Source: a virus. From it: a stretch of 21,355 bases of DNA. A program made the position numbers and the translations under genes. Shown piece by piece: positions 17,740 to 21,355 of this stretch. Location: positions 1 through 21,355 of IMG/VR virus record IMGVR_UViG_3300005096_000099, one strand, 5' to 3'. Each line of letters opens with the position of its first letter. Position 1 is the first letter of the stretch. Under the pieces are notes generated by a model. The model was not told the origin of the DNA, searched no databases, and saw only the letters and a list, made by a program, of their open reading frames with translations.

Positions 17740-18699
17740 ATGGCTAAAATAATAGATTCAGCAGGCAAAGGCGCAGCACTTGACGCTACTGATTATGACA
17801 GTAACGTAAGTACGCTTGCCGGAAAGAATCAGGCAATAACAGCAACAACGCATACGATTACAGTATCAGACCAGTCAGAGACGATTGAGTATTCAAATGC
17901 GTCTGCAATTGCTGTCACATTACCTACGATAGCCTCTGTATCAGGATCAAATATCCATACTGATGACTTTTCTGTAACGCTGAAGAATATCGGCGCTGGG
18001 GCTGTCACGGCAACAAGAGCCGGTACTGACACATTTGATGATGGCTCAACATCTATTACATTGAGTCAATATGATGTTGTTATATTGCAAACTGATAATT
18101 CGTTAACTAAGTGGAATCAATTATCAGATAAGATTTATGATGCCGCAACTAAATCAGGCACGGAGACGCTGAGTGATAAGACACTTCCGAGTCCGGCTAT
18201 TAGTGATGCCTCATTCTCAGGAACGCAAACAGGGTTCGTTGGAAATATAAGTGGTACGGCAAGTAATATAACCAGTCAAGGTGCACTAGCAACAAAAGAT
18301 ACAGTAAGCAATGCAGACCTTGATGCTTCATCAGTTGCAGCATCAAACATACAAACTGATGCAGTTGGCTTTACAGATGAGATTGCAGGGTCTACAACAA
18401 GTGATGATTTTACTTTCTCTGTCTCTTCTATTACCGCGACAATACAAAAAGGTATATTTATACCGGGTGCAATAACTACTCCTTCAAATACGCTTGTAGG
18501 CGATGTCAATTTACAGTATTTTATCAATGGCGCATGGACAACAGTAAAAACTATTCCTATTTCTAGCGGTCTTGAGACAACAGGAACTAAACTTATTGAT
18601 ATAGGCATTGTTGTAAGCGAAGGAATTAGCGCCAGGTGGCAATGGGTTATATCATTTGGGTCAGGTACAACAACTGTCAGGATGTTGAGGCTTTATTGA
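17740..18699 (+). CDS. Putative tail fibre protein
   Basis: A 319-residue Ser/Thr-rich beta protein. It opens MAKIIDSAGKGAALDATDYD, and ITATTHTITVSDQSETIEYS followed by SAIAVTLPTI at about 35-65 matches the 'n.a..ititLP' N-terminal beta module common in phage fibres. Then GTETLSDKTLPSPAISDASF starts a repeat-like region that recurs in fibre stems. The C-terminal part ends TTVRMLRLY. It follows the preceding gene by 5 bases, with a weak AAAGG SD. It likely contributes to receptor contact. No chaperone-like cleavage motif or enzymatic (depolymerase) signature is seen. Confidence 0.65.
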   Translation: MAKIIDSAGKGAALDATDYDSNVSTLAGKNQAITATTHTITVSDQSETIEYSNASAIAVTLPTIASVSGSNIHTDDFSVTLKNIGAGAVTATRAGTDTFDDGSTSITLSQYDVVILQTDNSLTKWNQLSDKIYDAATKSGTETLSDKTLPSPAISDASFSGTQTGFVGNISGTASNITSQGALATKDTVSNADLDASSVAASNIQTDAVGFTDEIAGSTTSDDFTFSVSSITATIQKGIFIPGAITTPSNTLVGDVNLQYFINGAWTTVKTIPISSGLETTGTKLIDIGIVVSEGISARWQWVISFGSGTTTVRMLRLY

Positions 18700-18754
18700 T
18701 ATGAAATACTGCATAACAGGTTTGTAGAGAATATAATGAAAAAAAGGTTTAATT

Positions 18755-19720
18755 ATGGGATTTCTTGATAAAGTTAAAAGCGCAGCCCCAATTATTGGTG
18801 CTGGAGCAGGATATGCTATTGGTGGCCCAATGGGAGGGTTGCTTGGTGCGAGTCTTGGTTCATCGTTTCTTGGCTCAGGAGCAGCAACTGACGCAGCCAA
18901 TATAAGCGCAGGCGCATCGCGCTACGATGCCAATTTAACAGACCAGCAATATCAGCAGAATCGTCAAGACTTATCACCTTATCGTGATGTTGCTACAGGT
19001 GAGCCGATATATGATACGCAAGGAAATATTACCGGATACACAGGCGGCGCATTAAATCAATTAGCTGATTATGGTCGTTCACAGGTTAATCAGGGAGATT
19101 ATATCCCTGCGTCGAATATCCCGAATTATGACCCTAATATCGACTTGTCAAAAGACCCTTCGTATCAATTCAGGCTGAATGAGCAGAACCGACAGATTAA
19201 TCGCAATATGGCTGGCATGGGTAAATTGACATCTGGAAACCGACTTGAGGAGATTATGGCTCGTAGTGGTCAGATGGCTTCTCAGGAATATGCCGCAGCA
19301 GATGCACGCAATGCTCGCGACTACGGAATTAACCGAGGTAATGAGACGACCATATATAACAGGGGCGTTGGTGATTATTCTAGGGCATACGGCGCTGAAG
19401 GTGATTATCTTAACAGGTTAGCATCTCTATCAAATATAGGGCAAACAGCTACTACAAATACTGGGAGATTTGGTGCTAATGCAGCGGCTTCTCAAGGTAA
19501 TTCGATTGTTGATGCAGCCAATGCTCAAGCAGCAGGAACTATAGGCGCAGCTAATGCGGTACAGAGCGGTATTGGAGATATAACGAGTTTAGCAACTCAA
19601 TACTATGGAAATCAATATAGCCCTTCATTTAATTTGAATGCCCCACAAGGAGGCTCGCTATCAACCACATCAGGTGGCTATGGCGGGACAGGAATGGGCG
19701 TTTGGGATGTTTACGGATGA
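18755..19720 (+). CDS. Glycine-rich DNA-ejection-type protein (DNA transfer)
   Basis: A 321-residue protein with AAAAAGG 6 nt before ATG 18755. The N-terminus MGFLDKVKSAAPIIGAGAGY followed by IGGPMGGLLGASLGSSFL is a glycine-zipper membrane-active segment, as in ejected pilot proteins (P22 gp7/gp20 group, 'DNA transfer protein'). After it come Gln/Asn-rich helices, YDANLTDQQYQQNRQDLSPY, then DPSYQFRLNEQNRQINRNMA and an Ala/Gln-rich C-terminal half ending in a GGYGG run. Such proteins leave the virion with DNA and build a conduit through the envelope. It precedes HNH-2. Confidence 0.65.
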   Translation: MGFLDKVKSAAPIIGAGAGYAIGGPMGGLLGASLGSSFLGSGAATDAANISAGASRYDANLTDQQYQQNRQDLSPYRDVATGEPIYDTQGNITGYTGGALNQLADYGRSQVNQGDYIPASNIPNYDPNIDLSKDPSYQFRLNEQNRQINRNMAGMGKLTSGNRLEEIMARSGQMASQEYAAADARNARDYGINRGNETTIYNRGVGDYSRAYGAEGDYLNRLASLSNIGQTATTNTGRFGANAAASQGNSIVDAANAQAAGTIGAANAVQSGIGDITSLATQYYGNQYSPSFNLNAPQGGSLSTTSGGYGGTGMGVWDVYG

Positions 19721-19740
19721 TAATTTTTTATGCAGTAAAA

Positions 19741-19749
19741 TGGTATAAT
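19741..19749 (+). promoter_or_regulatory. Extended -10 promoter TGGTATAAT for HNH-2
   Basis: A perfect TGnTATAAT 20 bases after the stop of the ejection protein gene. Transcription would begin near 19756. With SD AAGAGG at 19798-19803 this gives a leader of about 54 nt before ATG 19810. No matching -35 is evident. Confidence 0.5.
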
Positions 19750-19757
19750 TGGGTTCA

Positions 19758-19775
19758 AGGGTGCGTTAACACCCT
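19758..19775 (+). other. Hairpin at the 5' end of the HNH-2 leader
   Basis: AGGGTG (19758-19763) and CACCCT (19770-19775) form a perfect 6-bp stem with loop CGTTAA. It would begin about two bases after the predicted transcription start, so it may cap the leader against decay or weakly attenuate transcription. Confidence 0.4.
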
Positions 19776-19809
19776 ATTCCCCTATCACAACGATATAAGA
19801 GGTATCGCT

Positions 19810-20334
19810 ATGAACAAAGAAAGTTTAACACAATCACGCCTGAAAGAACTACTGCATTACAATCCAGATACTGGATACCTTACATGGTCATGTAAAATGT
19901 TTGGTATAAAAAAAGGAGATATTGCTGGATGTAAGAGTAAATACAGAACTGGAAAGCATTATGTCTCAGTGAGAATAGATGGAAAATTATACCTATCCCA
20001 TAGGATTATATGGCTATATATGACAGGGGCGTTTCCTGAAAATCACATAGACCATATAAATGGCAACGGGTGTGATAATAGATTCATAAATCTTAGAGAC
20101 GTGACTAAGATCGAGAATTGTAGAAACGTGAGAAAGTCTATATGTAACACAAGCGGAACAGTTGGCGTATTCTGGGAGGAAAATATTAGTAAGTGGAGAG
20201 CATGCATAGGGATTAAGAAGAAGAGTATACATATCGGTGTATTTAAAAATAAAGTTGATGCAATAATTGCTAGAAAGATGGCTGAGTATCAATATGGGTT
20301 CCATCAAAATCATGGCGCGGAGAGACCATTGTGA
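19810..20334 (+). CDS. HNH homing endonuclease with AP2-like domain (HNH-2)
   Basis: A 174-residue free-standing endonuclease. ATG 19810 is chosen because AAGAGG lies 6 nt upstream and the sequence then starts MNKESLTQSRLKELLHYNPD, as in relatives; a longer frame starts inside the previous gene. The HNH core is HIDHINGNGCDNRF then INLRDVT (residues about 79-99), the AP2-like part follows (about 115-150, VGVFWEENISKWRACIG), and the end is YGFHQNHGAERPL. It is close in sequence to HNH-1 over the whole length, but keeps the ordinary spacing in the core. It has its own promoter-like element and overlaps the next gene by 4 bases. Confidence 0.85.
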   Translation: MNKESLTQSRLKELLHYNPDTGYLTWSCKMFGIKKGDIAGCKSKYRTGKHYVSVRIDGKLYLSHRIIWLYMTGAFPENHIDHINGNGCDNRFINLRDVTKIENCRNVRKSICNTSGTVGVFWEENISKWRACIGIKKKSIHIGVFKNKVDAIIARKMAEYQYGFHQNHGAERPL

Positions 20335-21355
20335 GTGAACAGTTAAACCGTTTAATAAGTCTTGGTGGAACGCAGGTTAAGTCGCCCGTTGTCAGGTATC
20401 AGGAGGCAAAAGCGCAGAATCAAGCCGAACAGATGAATCGCTTGTCGATGATGAATACCCGTCAAACAATGGGAATAAACCAGAATACCGATGCAAGAGC
20501 GCAGCAAGCGGCAGATTTAAAGATTATCGCACCGATTGGTAAGCAGCTTGTTGAGATGAAAGCCACTCCTGAAGAGAAGCAGGCGGCATATCAGCAGTTA
20601 GTATCTCAGTTGCCTCCACATCTTGCTCAGTCTGCACCAAAGGTATATGACGACACGACGGGTAAGGTGATTGCTGAAAGGGGTGGATTGAAGATTGAGA
20701 AACCTAAAGGTTCGGCAGTAAATGTCATGTATCAAGGTAATCTTGTTAATGCTATTGAGAATGAGCAAGGCAACTATATTGATGAAAGAACAAGACAGCC
20801 TTTATATGGCGCGGTTAAGGCTCCGACACGTCAGGAACAGGGTGGTATGGGAATCGTTACAGCAGGCTCAGGATCAAACAGATTCAAGTTGAATGACAAG
20901 CGCCGTGGTATTGAAGAAATAACAATCAAGACGGTAAAGGGAAATAACGAACTAGCTAAACTGATTGATGACCCAAACTGGGTTGGCGGCACAGCAGGTG
21001 ATGTTGTTGGCATTGTAAACAGTCTTACGCAGCAACTAGCAAACTTCTCAGGCGTAAAACCTAAAAGTTATACTGAGATTACAGCGAAAGATGTTGATCC
21101 TAAGTTTCGCAAAGAGTTTAGCGCACTTCGTAAAAAAGCCTATGCTGGCGACCGTTATGCAGCAGCTAAGATTGAGATGACCTACATGAACGCCAAGCGT
21201 GTAGACCCAAGTTCAAAGATTACCGACAAAGATTATTACTTTGCCGATAAGATGATGGGGTCAGGCGGTGACAAAGAGATTATCAAACAGATTCTCAAGG
21301 ATAATAATGCGAGGGCGATCAGTTCATACAATGATGGCGAGAAATTAACCTATAC
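20331..21355 (+). CDS. Ejection-type virion protein, 5' part (partial)
   Basis: An open frame without a stop from GTG 20331 to the window end (341 codons plus two bases). GGAGAG at 20319-20324 is 6 nt before the GTG, and the start overlaps the HNH-2 stop. It begins VSEQLNRLISLGGTQVKSPV then RYQEAKAQNQAEQMNRLS: a Gln/Ala-rich helical protein. It later has PNWVGGTAGDVVGIVNSL (about residues 208-225) and many Lys/Gln helices, similar in character to large internal or ejected virion proteins (P22 gp20/gp16 class by location). The exact family is not recognised and the length is unknown. Confidence 0.7.
   Translation, partial: MSEQLNRLISLGGTQVKSPVVRYQEAKAQNQAEQMNRLSMMNTRQTMGINQNTDARAQQAADLKIIAPIGKQLVEMKATPEEKQAAYQQLVSQLPPHLAQSAPKVYDDTTGKVIAERGGLKIEKPKGSAVNVMYQGNLVNAIENEQGNYIDERTRQPLYGAVKAPTRQEQGGMGIVTAGSGSNRFKLNDKRRGIEEITIKTVKGNNELAKLIDDPNWVGGTAGDVVGIVNSLTQQLANFSGVKPKSYTEITAKDVDPKFRKEFSALRKKAYAGDRYAAAKIEMTYMNAKRVDPSSKITDKDYYFADKMMGSGGDKEIIKQILKDNNARAISSYNDGEKLTY

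Noticed and set aside
1-21355. CRISPR array, tRNA or rRNA genes
   Set aside because: No regularly spaced repeats and no cloverleaf or rRNA-like stretch were seen on reading either strand; a tRNA scan was not possible here.

Overview
The window is part of a tailed bacteriophage or prophage genome from a probable Gammaproteobacterial host, of moderate to low G+C. The evidence is: a nearly unbroken set of tightly packed genes with ATGA, TAATG and TGATG stop/start overlaps; purine-rich Shine-Dalgarno (SD) sites; and a podovirus-type packaging and head module. No tRNA, rRNA, CRISPR array, integrase or lysis gene is visible. The left and right ends are both inside genes.

Layout. (1) Positions 1-4390 (+) hold an early/accessory region of about 14 small genes, mostly of unknown function. 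One encodes a replication-associated-looking protein with a Cys/His cluster (2198-2698), and a pair of paralogous 57-61 aa proteins share an RRGKKGKY tail (3713-3886, 4202-4387). Positions 1465-1940 have no convincing gene. (2) Positions 4428-6376 hold a divergent minus-strand operon of ten very small, mostly coupled genes, including an HTH regulator and a zinc-ribbon protein, probably driven by a promoter at 6409-6435. (3) From 6543 rightward (+), driven by a promoter at 6477-6504, lies the late region: a small acidic ORF, an Ig-like protein, a putative small terminase, a RepL-like winged-helix protein that looks leaderless, a secreted Cys-rich protein, a 27-aa basic peptide, large terminase, an HNH endonuclease, a P22-type portal, an inserted two-gene cassette, scaffold, an N4-type major capsid protein, a small virion protein, a neck adaptor, a P22 gp10-like plug protein, two tail-tip/fibre-like proteins, a glycine-rich DNA-ejection-type protein, a second HNH endonuclease, and an ejection-type protein running off the window.

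How the genes work together. TerS/TerL pump DNA through the portal into a shell built by scaffold and major capsid protein. The adaptor and gp10-like protein then close the head, the fibre-like proteins probably contact the host, and the glycine-rich and terminal proteins probably enter the cell with the DNA. Two HNH genes of one family sit between virion genes, as free-standing homing endonucleases do.

Most notable points. Large terminase and scaffold are each split by what looks like a single missing base. In terminase the break falls exactly inside the conserved R-N-E-W-x-P stretch and forms a TGATG stop/start. An approximately 490-bp AT-rich cassette between portal and scaffold seems to interrupt a 30-codon basic peptide gene whose surviving 3' end still overlaps the scaffold start. 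HNH-1 has a 9-bp tandem duplication inside its active-site motif. A perfect extended -10 element ends 6 bp before the ATG of the RepL-like gene. All family assignments were made by eye from sequence patterns; no database search was run.
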